Assembly: GCA_022865965.1 (NCBI GenBank) | Contig: JALHTS010000028.1 | Location: 1 to 5,350, forward strand | Source: Ignavibacteriaceae bacterium | GTDB taxonomy: Bacteria > Bacteroidota > Ignavibacteria > Ignavibacteriales > Ignavibacteriaceae | DNA: 5,350 bases | Direction: 5' to 3' | Shown here: in pieces, positions 1 to 5,350 of the stretch | How the letters are laid out: the number at the start of each line of letters is the position of its first letter | How positions within the stretch are numbered: position 1 is the first letter of the stretch | The notes under the pieces: generated by a model | Databases searched by the model: none | What the model was told of the DNA's origin: nothing | The model's input: only the letters and a program-made list of their open reading frames with translations | Made by a program: the position numbers and the translations under genes

Positions 1-98
1 ACAAACTCTTCATTTATACTATTTTCCAGTCCGGCAACTGCTTCAGCTTCAACCCGGACAACCTGTTTTCCTTTTTTTATAATATCTGATGAATTCAA
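1..98 (-). CDS. kdsD: Arabinose-5-phosphate isomerase, N-terminal fragment (runs off window)
   Basis: This is the first 32 codons of a minus-strand gene whose remainder lies beyond base 1. The peptide begins (M)NSSDIIKKGKQVVRVEAEAV and continues with AGLENSINEEF. This matches the N-terminal helix of the KpsF/KdsD sugar-isomerase family, where a G+xV+xxEAxAxxxL pattern precedes the SIS domain. The enzyme converts ribulose-5-phosphate to arabinose-5-phosphate in the cytoplasm, which is the substrate of the KdsA encoded just upstream. The start is TTG at 98-96. An in-frame TAA lies two codons upstream, no ATG or GTG is available, and a GAGGA Shine-Dalgarno site sits 6 nt before the TTG. The SIS domain and any CBS domains are outside the window, so the identification rests on the N-terminus plus the kdsA context. 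Another SIS-domain protein is the main alternative. Confidence 0.75.
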   Translation of the reverse strand, partial: MNSSDIIKKGKQVVRVEAEAVAGLENSINEEF

Positions 99-232
99 AT
101 TTTATCCTCGTGAAAATAATTTAAGAAATGATTTCTTTTTTTCGGTATGCTCAAATCTTCTGAATTAATTTTAATATTAAATCTTGTTACAAATTTATTG
201 TATTGATAAAATGTAAGTTTAAGATCTTTCAT
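95..232 (-). CDS. Candidate small protein of 45 aa between kdsA and kdsD
   Basis: An ATG 6 nt after the kdsA stop codon opens a 45-codon frame ending in TGA at 97-95. That stop shares two bases with the kdsD TTG start (TTGA), the arrangement seen in translationally coupled genes. The predicted peptide starts MKDLKLTFYQYNKFVTRFNI and ends NYFHEDKI. It is rich in Lys, Asn and Phe, with net charge about +4, and has no obvious signal peptide, membrane helix or motif. An in-frame GTG at 238 is an alternative start directly after the kdsA TAA. No clear Shine-Dalgarno site precedes either start, so translation would depend on reinitiation after kdsA. I do not recognise the peptide. It could equally be a chance open frame in an AT-rich spacer. 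Confidence 0.35.
   Translation of the reverse strand: MKDLKLTFYQYNKFVTRFNIKINSEDLSIPKKRNHFLNYFHEDKI
105..109 (-). promoter_or_regulatory. Ribosome binding site of kdsD (fixes the TTG start)
   Basis: On the minus strand GAGGA is followed by a 6-nt spacer and then TTG at 98-96. With the in-frame stop just upstream, this selects TTG as the start. The site lies inside the end of the candidate small ORF at 95-232. Confidence 0.65.
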
Positions 233-238
233 CAGCAC

Positions 239-1054
239 TTAGTTCTTTTTAACTATTTGATCAATTTCTTTAACAACAAATAATAGATTTTTCAGTTCAC
301 TTATGCTTAACTGACTTGCTGCATCACTTTTTGCTTCTTTTGGATTTGGATGAACTTCAAGAAACAATGCATCAATACCAACTGCAACAGCAGCCTTGGC
401 AAGGGGTTTAATAAATTTAGGTTCTCCTCCACTTGTATTTTCTTTGCTCGGTAGCTGGACTGCATGGGTTGCATCCATTACAACAGGATAGCCGGTTTCT
501 TTCATAATTACCAATGAACGCATATCAACCACAAGATTATGATAACCAAATGTGGTCCCTCTTTCAGTTAATAATATACTGTTATTTCCTGTTGATGAAA
601 CTTTTTCGGCAGCGTGTTTCATATCGTCAGGAGCAAGAAACTGACCTTTCTTTATATTCACACATTTACCGCTTTTACCGGCGGCAATCAGTAATTCAGT
701 TTGACGTGATAAAAAAGCGGGTATCTGAAGAACATCTGCAGCATCACCAATTTTTTCAATATCCTCAACAGAATGAATATCAGTTAAAACAGGAATAGAA
801 AATTCTGATTTAACTTTATCTAGAATTTTTATTGCTTCCTCATCACCAATTCCCGAAAAAGAATTGATGCTTGTGCGGTTAGCTTTTCTTATACTTGATT
901 TGAAGATATAGGGAAATTTTAATTCTTCAGCTATTCTTTTAATCTGCTCTGCAGTATCGAAAATCATTTTCTCATTTTCGATAACACAAGGACCAGCAAT
1001 TAAAACAAGCGGATTACCGCCACCAATTTTTATGTTTTTTACTTTAACAATCAT
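239..1054 (-). CDS. kdsA: 3-deoxy-D-manno-octulosonate 8-phosphate synthase (KDO-8-P synthase), metal-dependent type
   Basis: KdsA condenses phosphoenolpyruvate with arabinose-5-phosphate to give KDO-8-phosphate, a cytoplasmic step toward the lipopolysaccharide inner-core sugar KDO. The 271-aa product is full length (the family is about 260-285 aa) and forms one TIM-barrel domain. Visible motifs are LIAGPCVIEN (18-27), FKSSIRKANRTS (51-62), PVLTDIH (88-94), LQIPAFLSRQTEL (109-121), VNIKKGQFLAP (132-142), LTERGTTFGYHNLVVDMRSL (162-181) and DATHAVQLP (194-202). Cys23, His197, Glu233 and Asp244 align from memory with the four metal ligands of the Aquifex enzyme. The metal-free E. coli type has Asn in place of this Cys, so this should be the divalent-metal class. 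The related DAHP synthase is unlikely given the KANRTS and SRQTEL motifs. ATG at 1054 is the natural start, although only a weak Shine-Dalgarno match precedes it. kdsD follows downstream, so the two probably share a transcript. Confidence 0.97.
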   Translation of the reverse strand: MIVKVKNIKIGGGNPLVLIAGPCVIENEKMIFDTAEQIKRIAEELKFPYIFKSSIRKANRTSINSFSGIGDEEAIKILDKVKSEFSIPVLTDIHSVEDIEKIGDAADVLQIPAFLSRQTELLIAAGKSGKCVNIKKGQFLAPDDMKHAAEKVSSTGNNSILLTERGTTFGYHNLVVDMRSLVIMKETGYPVVMDATHAVQLPSKENTSGGEPKFIKPLAKAAVAVGIDALFLEVHPNPKEAKSDAASQLSISELKNLLFVVKEIDQIVKKN

Positions 1055-1268
1055 TTATTACTCAGTTTTACTTTGAAACGCTGTAAATATAAAAAATTAA
1101 AATCTTAATGAATATACGTATTATTATGAATTTAGAAACTAAACAGACAGATATGATGATGAAAACCTGCAACAGAAGACCGCGATTTTCTGCAGCACTT
1201 TATAAACTGAGTATGTTTTGTTACAATTATTATTATTTTGGATCAGTAAATAATTACGGAAATTACTT
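1055..1268. promoter_or_regulatory. Divergent intergenic region between kdsA and the TetR-type gene
   Basis: These 214 very AT-rich bases separate two genes that point away from each other, so promoters for both should lie here. I could not find a convincing pair of promoter boxes. Toward kdsA, the minus strand has TATATTTA around 1086-1093, one base off the Bacteroidota -7 pattern TAnnTTTG, without a clear upstream partner. Toward the regulator, 1233-1240 reads TTATTTTG, which is a similarly imperfect match. A small dyad, TTTAC-N11-GTAAA, spans 1067-1087 just upstream of kdsA and could be an operator, but arms this short and AT-rich arise easily by chance. The short open frames here have no codon or motif support. 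Confidence 0.35.
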
Positions 1269-1844
1269 TTGGCAAACGAAAAACGAATACAGATAATCCG
1301 AGCAGCTGATAAGAGATTTGCCAAACACGGATTAAACAAAACCACTCTGGATGAGATTGCCAGAGATCTACGAATCGGTAAAGCGACTTTATATCATTAC
1401 TTCGAGTCGAAAGAACAACTTTTTTATCAAACAATTTCCTGGGAAGTTGAACAGTACCTTCAGACAACTCAGACTACATTAGGAAATAAGGATATTCCGA
1501 TTGCAACCCGATTGCTTGATTACATTTCTTATAAAGAAAATATCAACCAGCATTCTAAACTTTTATATGATATGCTAATTAAAGTGGTTGAAGGCTATTC
1601 CTTAGAAGAAGAAAATAAAATCTTAAATAATCTGTTTCAGAAAGAGGAAGAAATATTAAAATCAGTTCTTGTTGATTTTTATAGTTCTAAAGTTGTGAGT
1701 GTTACTCCTGTATTACCAACTTATATCCTGATGTTAAGCTGGGGACTTGTATTCGGCAACCGTCTTAATAAAACCGCATTCCAGGAAAGAGTAGTTAATT
1801 ACCGTGAACTTATATTAAAATCTATCGAAAGCATACTGCGTTAG
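1269..1844 (+). CDS. TetR/AcrR-family transcriptional regulator
   Basis: The 191-aa length is typical for a TetR-family repressor. The N-terminal three-helix DNA-binding domain covers about residues 5-52: RIQIIRAADKRFAKHGLNKT, then TLDEIARDLRIGKATLYHYF holding the helix-turn-helix (about 26-45), then ESKEQLF. The GKATLYHYF...KE.LF pattern is the family hallmark. Residues 55-191 are a diverged all-helical ligand and dimerisation domain (for example KVVEGYSLEEENKILNNLFQ and ILMLSWGLVFG), so the ligand cannot be inferred. The start is TTG at 1269: an in-frame stop lies at 1251-1253, no ATG precedes the DNA-binding domain, and a weak GGA sits 8 nt upstream. The gene is divergent from kdsA, converges on phoU and overlaps its stop. 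It may regulate itself and perhaps kdsA from the shared intergenic region, but that is inference from position only. Confidence 0.93.
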   Translation: MANEKRIQIIRAADKRFAKHGLNKTTLDEIARDLRIGKATLYHYFESKEQLFYQTISWEVEQYLQTTQTTLGNKDIPIATRLLDYISYKENINQHSKLLYDMLIKVVEGYSLEEENKILNNLFQKEEEILKSVLVDFYSSKVVSVTPVLPTYILMLSWGLVFGNRLNKTAFQERVVNYRELILKSIESILR

Positions 1845-2536
1845 GTTTCTTCGTCCTCAACTTCATCGGCAAATAAATATTTTTCATATTTGTGCTTAAT
1901 CATCTGCGCTTCAACAATAAAGAACACGTCCTCTGCAATATTAGTACAATGATCGGCTAGTCTTTCGACCTCTCTGGAAATAACAAGTAATGCAATGCCA
2001 GCTTCTATATTCTCACAATCTTGTTTCATAATTTCTTTTAATATCTTATGATTATCAGCATTCATATTATCTATAACATCATCTGATGCAATAACTTTTT
2101 TTGCAAGTTCAGCATTTGATTCAATAAACGAATCAATTGCATTTTTAAGCATCTCTTTTACAATTGTAAACATTTCTTCAAGTTTTGTATCAGTGTAAAA
2201 ATCAGGTTTATTAGTTATACGGATCATATTTTCTGCAATGTTAGTTGCAATATCTCCAATTCTTTCAAGGTTATTATTGATGGTTAAGGCAGACATAATA
2301 TAACGAAGGTCCATTGCTACCGGCTGTCCAATTGCAAATATTTTTTGGCATATTTTATCAATCTTTACATCATATTTATCAACCTTGGTATCGCGTTCAA
2401 TTACAAGATTAGCAAGATCCATATTATTTTCTTGAACAGCTTTAATGGCAAATTGCACCTGTTCATCCACAAGGCTGCACATTTTGATAACTCTGGTTTT
2501 TAATTTCTCAAGATGTTCGTCTAATAGTCTTTCCAT
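1841..2536 (-). CDS. phoU: Phosphate signalling / transport accessory protein PhoU
   Basis: PhoU is a cytoplasmic protein that links the Pst transporter to the phosphate-sensing histidine kinase, and it usually keeps the phosphate regulon off when phosphate is plentiful. The 231-aa product has the usual size and the two-fold repeated three-helix architecture. Each half carries the metal-binding E-R-x-x-D motif: ERIGDIATNIAEN at 91-103 and ERLADHCTNIAEDV at 191-204. PVAMDLRYI (72-80) is also typical of the first half. The C-terminus is a short acidic tail (DEVEDEE). I chose ATG at 2536 because AAAGGAG lies 5 nt upstream. The open frame runs 18 codons further, to an ATG at 2590, but that extension lies in a palindromic repeat and resembles no PhoU N-terminus. 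It is the last gene of the pst operon, and its stop overlaps the convergent regulator's stop. No phosphate sensor kinase is visible in the window. Confidence 0.96.
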   Translation of the reverse strand: MERLLDEHLEKLKTRVIKMCSLVDEQVQFAIKAVQENNMDLANLVIERDTKVDKYDVKIDKICQKIFAIGQPVAMDLRYIMSALTINNNLERIGDIATNIAENMIRITNKPDFYTDTKLEEMFTIVKEMLKNAIDSFIESNAELAKKVIASDDVIDNMNADNHKILKEIMKQDCENIEAGIALLVISREVERLADHCTNIAEDVFFIVEAQMIKHKYEKYLFADEVEDEET

Positions 2537-2541
2537 TTTAT

Positions 2542-2548
2542 CTCCTTT
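2542..2548 (-). promoter_or_regulatory. Strong ribosome binding site of phoU
   Basis: The minus strand reads AAAGGAG followed by ATAAA and then ATG at 2536. This is the best Shine-Dalgarno sequence in the window, and it decides the phoU start against the longer open frame that begins inside the upstream repeat. Confidence 0.85.
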
Positions 2549-2582
2549 GTTCACTCTATTCTTTATAATATGTACTGTTCCC

Positions 2583-2671
2583 ATTGTCATTCCCGTGGAA
2601 ACGGGAATCTATTGATTCTGTTTTAGATTCGCACTCCTGCCTGACTTAGTCAGGTTTGTGGGAATGACAAT
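2583..2671. repeat. 89-bp palindromic element of two hairpins with 12-bp terminal inverted repeats
   Basis: The element is bounded by ATTGTCATTCCC (2583-2594) and its perfect complement GGGAATGACAAT (2660-2671). Inside are two hairpins in tandem. The left one is perfect: ATTCCCGT (2589-2596), loop GGAA, ACGGGAAT (2601-2608). The right one is imperfect and spans about 2627-2665, with a perfect core CCTGAC (2640-2645), loop TTA, GTCAGG (2649-2654). A further complementary pair, GAATCT (2605-2610) and AGATTC (2625-2630), lies between them. The GTCATTCCC...GGGAATGAC style resembles dispersed REP/MITE-like elements known from many bacterial genomes. It fills about half of the 186-nt pstB-phoU gap. 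No T-run follows on either strand, so it is not a standard intrinsic terminator. It would be transcribed in the pst-phoU message and could affect stability or the level of phoU. That role is inference, and only one copy is visible here. Confidence 0.85.
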
Positions 2672-2722
2672 CAGGTTATAATTAATTTTAAAACAACTTC
2701 TTAAATGAAATTCTATTTTATC

Positions 2723-3481
2723 TCAACCAAATCTGCCACTAATATAATCCTCTGTTTGTTTGATAGAAGGATTAGTAAAGATTTTTGTCGTACGGTCAAA
2801 CTCAATTAATTCGCCAATATAGAAAAATGCAGTCATATCACTAACACGAGCAGCTTGCTGCATATTATGGGTGACGATTACAATTGTGTACTGTTTTTTA
2901 AGATCATGAATTAATTCTTCAATCTTAGCAGTCGAAAGAGGATCGAGTGCGCTTGCCGGTTCATCCATTAAAATTATTTCAGGCTCAACTGCAAGAGCTC
3001 GTGCTATACATAATCTTTGCTGCTGACCGCCAGAAAGACTGAGAGCGTTTTCATTCATTCTATCTTTAACTTCATCCCAGATGGCCGCCTGGTTACAAGT
3101 TTTTTCTACAATTTCGTCAAGTGCTTTCTTATCCTTTATTCCATTTATCCTGGGACCATAAACAATATTCTCATAAATAGTTTTGGGAAACAGATTTGAT
3201 TTCTGGAAAACCATTCCGATATTTTTTCTAAGATTAACAACATCAATATTTTTATCATAAATATTTACACCATCTACAAAAACCTCACCCTCTATTTTAA
3301 CATGATCTATCAAATCGTTCATTCGATTTAATACCCTGAGGAAGGTGGATTTACCACAACCTGAAGGTCCGATAAATGCGGTTACTCTTTTATCCGGAAT
3401 GTCAAGTGAAATTTCCCTTAACGCCTGCTTTTCGCCATAGAAGAGATTGAGATTCTTTGTTACAATTTTTATTTCTTTCAT
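2723..3481 (-). CDS. pstB: Phosphate ABC transporter ATP-binding protein PstB
   Basis: PstB is the cytoplasmic ATPase that powers high-affinity phosphate import through the PstC-PstA channel. The 252-aa product is full length. It has Walker [10 protein letters not shown] (38-46), a Q-loop in VFQKSNLFP (Q93), the signature LSGGQQQR (149-156), Walker B IILMDEP (169-175), D-loop SALD (177-180) and H-loop His205 in VTHNMQQA. PstB hallmarks that separate it from other importers are FYGEKQAL (14-21), LNRMNDL (51-57), [12 protein letters not shown] (98-109) and [18 protein letters not shown] (211-228). All catalytic residues appear intact. ATG at 3481 lies 22 nt after the pstA stop, preceded by only a weak AGG, which suggests translation coupled to pstA. 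phoU follows after a 186-nt gap containing a palindromic repeat. Confidence 0.98.
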   Translation of the reverse strand: MKEIKIVTKNLNLFYGEKQALREISLDIPDKRVTAFIGPSGCGKSTFLRVLNRMNDLIDHVKIEGEVFVDGVNIYDKNIDVVNLRKNIGMVFQKSNLFPKTIYENIVYGPRINGIKDKKALDEIVEKTCNQAAIWDEVKDRMNENALSLSGGQQQRLCIARALAVEPEIILMDEPASALDPLSTAKIEELIHDLKKQYTIVIVTHNMQQAARVSDMTAFFYIGELIEFDRTTKIFTNPSIKQTEDYISGRFG

Positions 3482-3503
3482 TTGCCTATCTGAAATTTGA
3501 AAA

Positions 3504-4454
3504 TTAAAGTCTGCCTAACGCTTTTCTAAATCTGTATCTGAATATTATTGCTGTAATATTTAATAAAAATGTTAAAGTAATTAACACTAAAGTCGATCCA
3601 TATTGTATCGGCATTGTCTTAGTTGGATTTGACGACTGTGTAGCCAATATAAAAATATGGTATGCAAGGAACATAAACTGCTTTGCAGGATTGATCATCG
3701 GGATACAATAATCTCCTATGCACAAATCAGTTACCGGTAGGTTTGGTAAAAAGAATGCCGCACCAAGAAATAAAACCGGTGCTGTTTCTCCTGCTCCCCT
3801 GCTGATTGCTAAAATAGTCCCAGTTAAAATTCCGGGACGTGCCTGTGGAAGAACAACATTTCTAATTGTCTGCCATTTTGTTGCACCTAATCCATAAGAA
3901 GCATCACGATGAGATTTGGGAACCGAATTAAGTGCCTCAATTGTTGATACAATTACAATTGGTAACACAAGCACAGCAAGTGTTGCAGATGCCCATATTA
4001 ATGCAGGCTGACCGAATAACAATCCAGTTTCCAGCACTTTGTCCATATTTTTCCCAACGAACAGAATAAAAAATCCTAACCCAAATAATCCAAAAACAAT
4101 TGATGGAACACCGGCAAGATTGTTAATCGAAGTCCTGATAATACGTGTAAAAAAAGTATCCTTTGCATATTCATTAATATAAATTGCTGAGAAAACTCCA
4201 AGTGGAACCGCAAAAAGAATCATAATAAATGTTACCGCAATAGTTCCAAAAATGGCCGGAAAAATTCCGCCTTCTGTCATATTATTTTTTGGATCATCAA
4301 ATATGAATTCAAAAGAAATCGAACCAATACCTTGCGCAACAATTTTACCAAGCAGCAGAAAAAGTACCAGCAAAAGTGAGAAAAACATTATTCTCACTGT
4401 CCAAATGGAAATCGTTCCTACAAAATCTTTTTTCTTTTTTTGAATCGGTAACAT
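3504..4454 (-). CDS. pstA: Phosphate ABC transporter permease PstA
   Basis: PstA is one of the two inner-membrane permease subunits of the PstSCAB phosphate importer. The 316-aa product has a basic N-terminus (QKKKK) and about six hydrophobic segments, near residues 17-38, 66-91, 111-134, 148-170, 206-235 and 286-307. The cytoplasmic EAA loop that docks on PstB lies around 173-210, with [20 protein letters not shown] and, from 198, [12 protein letters not shown] (198-209 approx.). [10 protein letters not shown] (63-72), [15 protein letters not shown] (111-125) and [16 protein letters not shown] (218-233) are typical of PstA and distinguish it from PstC. The predicted periplasmic loop after segment five contains CIGDYC (245-250), two cysteines I do not recall as family-conserved. 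ATG at 4454 is 12 nt after the pstC stop, in an A-rich leader with no Shine-Dalgarno site, so coupled translation is likely. Confidence 0.96.
   Translation of the reverse strand: MLPIQKKKKDFVGTISIWTVRIMFFSLLLVLFLLLGKIVAQGIGSISFEFIFDDPKNNMTEGGIFPAIFGTIAVTFIMILFAVPLGVFSAIYINEYAKDTFFTRIIRTSINNLAGVPSIVFGLFGLGFFILFVGKNMDKVLETGLLFGQPALIWASATLAVLVLPIVIVSTIEALNSVPKSHRDASYGLGATKWQTIRNVVLPQARPGILTGTILAISRGAGETAPVLFLGAAFFLPNLPVTDLCIGDYCIPMINPAKQFMFLAYHIFILATQSSNPTKTMPIQYGSTLVLITLTFLLNITAIIFRYRFRKALGRL
3871..3902 (-). repeat. 32-nt stretch shared with pstC (copy in pstA)
   Basis: This part of the pstA EAA-loop region matches 4786-4817 in pstC at 31 of 32 bases, as a direct repeat about 0.9 kb apart. It encodes the shared peptide [10 protein letters not shown] in both genes, with identical codon choice except at one third position. 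It is part of both genes and not a separate element. Confidence 0.7.
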
Positions 4455-4466
4455 TTTAGTTTTCGT

Positions 4467-5350
4467 TTAGAAAGTATTCTTTTTTCTCATTTTGTTAATA
4501 ATAATTTCGGCAATAAGATTAAGAAAAAATGTAATCGTAAATAAGACTATTCCAATAAAAAATAATGAAAAGTAATGATCGGAACCTTGCGAAACTTCTC
4601 CCATCTCTGCAGCAATTGTTGCGGTCATCGTTCTAACACTAAGAAATATATTTGAAGTAATATTTGCTGCATTTCCTGATGCCATCAGTACAATCATCGT
4701 TTCACCGATCGCACGGCCAAAACCAAGAATAATACTGGCTGAAACACCGCTGAATGCGGCAGGCAGTATTACTTTGCTTATCGTTTGCCATTTAGTTGCA
4801 CCTAATCCATAAGAAGCCATCCGTAAATCATTTGGAATTGAATGAAGCGCATCTTCAGTAAGTGATGCTATAATGGGAATAATTACGAATGACAACCCAA
4901 TCGCTGCAACAAATGCATTTAAGCGGTTATCAGGATGAAGAAGATCGTTAAAAAAAGATGCACCGATTACCAGCATTATAAATCCGAGAACAACAGTTGG
5001 AATTCCGGCAAACATTTCTATCATTGGTTTTAGAAATTCTTTCCATTTTGGATTTGCAACTTCAGATAGATAAATACCGGCAGCAACCCCGAATATTGTT
5101 GAAATAATTGTCGCGGGTATCGCTGTCAGCATTGTCCCAAGGATCAATGGTATCAGAGAATATCTTGGTTCTGTGGAAGTTGGGTACCATTGAAAAACTG
5201 TTTCAGGGGAACCATCTGCGCCGATTCTGTTTGTGTAAAGAAAATCCAAAAGTCCAATATGATCAAGAGCTCTGAAACCTTCTTTGAATAAGAAAACAAA
5301 AATTAGGATGATAAAAACAAGAGCCATTACACCGTTTACAGCAAAGAAAA
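4467..5350 (-). CDS. pstC: Phosphate ABC transporter permease PstC, 5' end missing
   Basis: PstC is the second inner-membrane permease subunit and pairs with PstA. The frame stays open to the right edge: codons for FFAVNGV precede the first visible Met at 5327 and no stop intervenes. That Met falls in the middle of the first membrane segment, so the true start is outside the window. About 293 residues are visible, and I expect only a few tens of residues to be missing. Numbered from the Met at 5327, recognisable parts are a periplasmic loop with VFQWYPTSTEPRYSLIPLIL (44-63), FAGIPTVVLGFI (106-117), an EAA loop with EDALHSIPNDLRMASYGLGA (158-177) and LPAAFSGV (188-195), and GRAIGETMIVLMASGNA (204-220), characteristic of PstC. 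Hydrophobic segments and a basic C-terminus (NKMRKKN) agree with an integral membrane protein. It is the most upstream operon gene visible; pstS and the promoter are not seen. Confidence 0.96.
   Translation of the reverse strand, partial: FFAVNGVMALVFIILIFVFLFKEGFRALDHIGLLDFLYTNRIGADGSPETVFQWYPTSTEPRYSLIPLILGTMLTAIPATIISTIFGVAAGIYLSEVANPKWKEFLKPMIEMFAGIPTVVLGFIMLVIGASFFNDLLHPDNRLNAFVAAIGLSFVIIPIIASLTEDALHSIPNDLRMASYGLGATKWQTISKVILPAAFSGVSASIILGFGRAIGETMIVLMASGNAANITSNIFLSVRTMTATIAAEMGEVSQGSDHYFSLFFIGIVLFTITFFLNLIAEIIINKMRKKNTF
4786..4817 (-). repeat. 32-nt stretch shared with pstA (copy in pstC)
   Basis: This is the pstC partner of the 3871-3902 stretch, in the codons of the EAA loop that contacts PstB. 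The two copies differ at a single base (ACT versus ACA for threonine). Confidence 0.7.

Noticed and set aside
514..798. Plus-strand open frame of 94 codons within kdsA
   Set aside because: It lies wholly antisense to a well-conserved kdsA, its product is low-complexity and rich in Gln and Tyr, and no protein family is recognisable.
1108..1296. Plus-strand open frame of 62 codons in the divergent intergenic region
   Set aside because: Its product is biased toward Asn, Tyr and Met as expected of AT-rich noncoding DNA, and its end overlaps the start of the TetR-type gene in another frame.
1139..1467. Two overlapping minus-strand frames antisense to the start of the TetR-type gene
   Set aside because: They are shadows of the conserved DNA-binding domain, with no motif or ribosome binding site.
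2537..2590. N-terminal extension of PhoU by 18 residues to an ATG at 2590
   Set aside because: The extension begins inside the palindromic repeat, resembles no PhoU N-terminus, and the internal ATG at 2536 has a strong, well-spaced ribosome binding site.
2583..2671. Rho-independent terminator between pstB and phoU
   Set aside because: The hairpins are stable, but no U-run follows on either strand, and phoU downstream belongs to the same functional operon.
2583..2671. CRISPR array or riboswitch at the repeat
   Set aside because: There is only one inverted-repeat unit with no regularly spaced direct repeats, and no known aptamer core is recognisable.
3017..3199. Plus-strand open frame of 60 codons antisense to pstB
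   Set aside because: It is antisense to the signature-motif region of pstB and has no recognisable content.
4252..4443. Plus-strand open frame of 63 codons antisense to pstA
   Set aside because: It is antisense to the first membrane segment and periplasmic loop of pstA and ends in a Phe run that reflects the Lys codons of the PstA N-terminus.
5325..5327. ATG at 5327 as the true start of pstC
   Set aside because: The frame stays open to the window edge with residues typical of the first membrane segment, so this Met is internal and the gene is cut off by the window.

Overview
The window is AT-rich, tightly packed bacterial DNA. A KDO-8-phosphate synthase and the start of an arabinose-5-phosphate isomerase show a Gram-negative cell that makes lipopolysaccharide. 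Low GC, A-rich leaders with weak Shine-Dalgarno sites, TTG starts and a metal-type KdsA suggest the Bacteroidota/Chlorobi/Ignavibacteria side of the tree. That placement is inference from style, not from a marker gene.

Layout. At the left, on the minus strand, lies a KDO (inner-core sugar) cluster: kdsA (239-1054), then a candidate 45-codon ORF (95-232), then the first 32 codons of kdsD/kpsF (1-98), which run off the window. A 214-bp divergent intergenic region (1055-1268) separates kdsA from a plus-strand TetR/AcrR-type regulator (1269-1844). This regulator meets phoU tail to tail, and the two stop codons overlap in the four bases 1841-1844. From there to the right edge the minus strand carries a phosphate-uptake operon, in transcription order pstC (incomplete at its 5' end, 4467-5350), pstA (3504-4454), pstB (2723-3481) and phoU (1841-2536). 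The pst gaps are 12 and 22 nt, but 186 nt separate pstB from phoU. That gap holds an 89-bp palindromic element built of two hairpins with 12-bp perfect terminal inverted repeats.

How the genes work together. PstC and PstA form the inner-membrane channel and PstB is its ATPase. PhoU links transporter state to phosphate signalling. The phosphate-binding protein PstS and the operon promoter are not in the window and may lie upstream of pstC. KdsD makes arabinose-5-phosphate, which KdsA condenses with phosphoenolpyruvate to give KDO-8-phosphate, so those two genes catalyse successive steps. The TetR-type gene lies between the two systems with no visible link to either.

I see no clearly new multi-gene system. 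The items most worth a second look are the palindromic element inside the pst-phoU operon and the small ORF whose stop overlaps the kdsD start.
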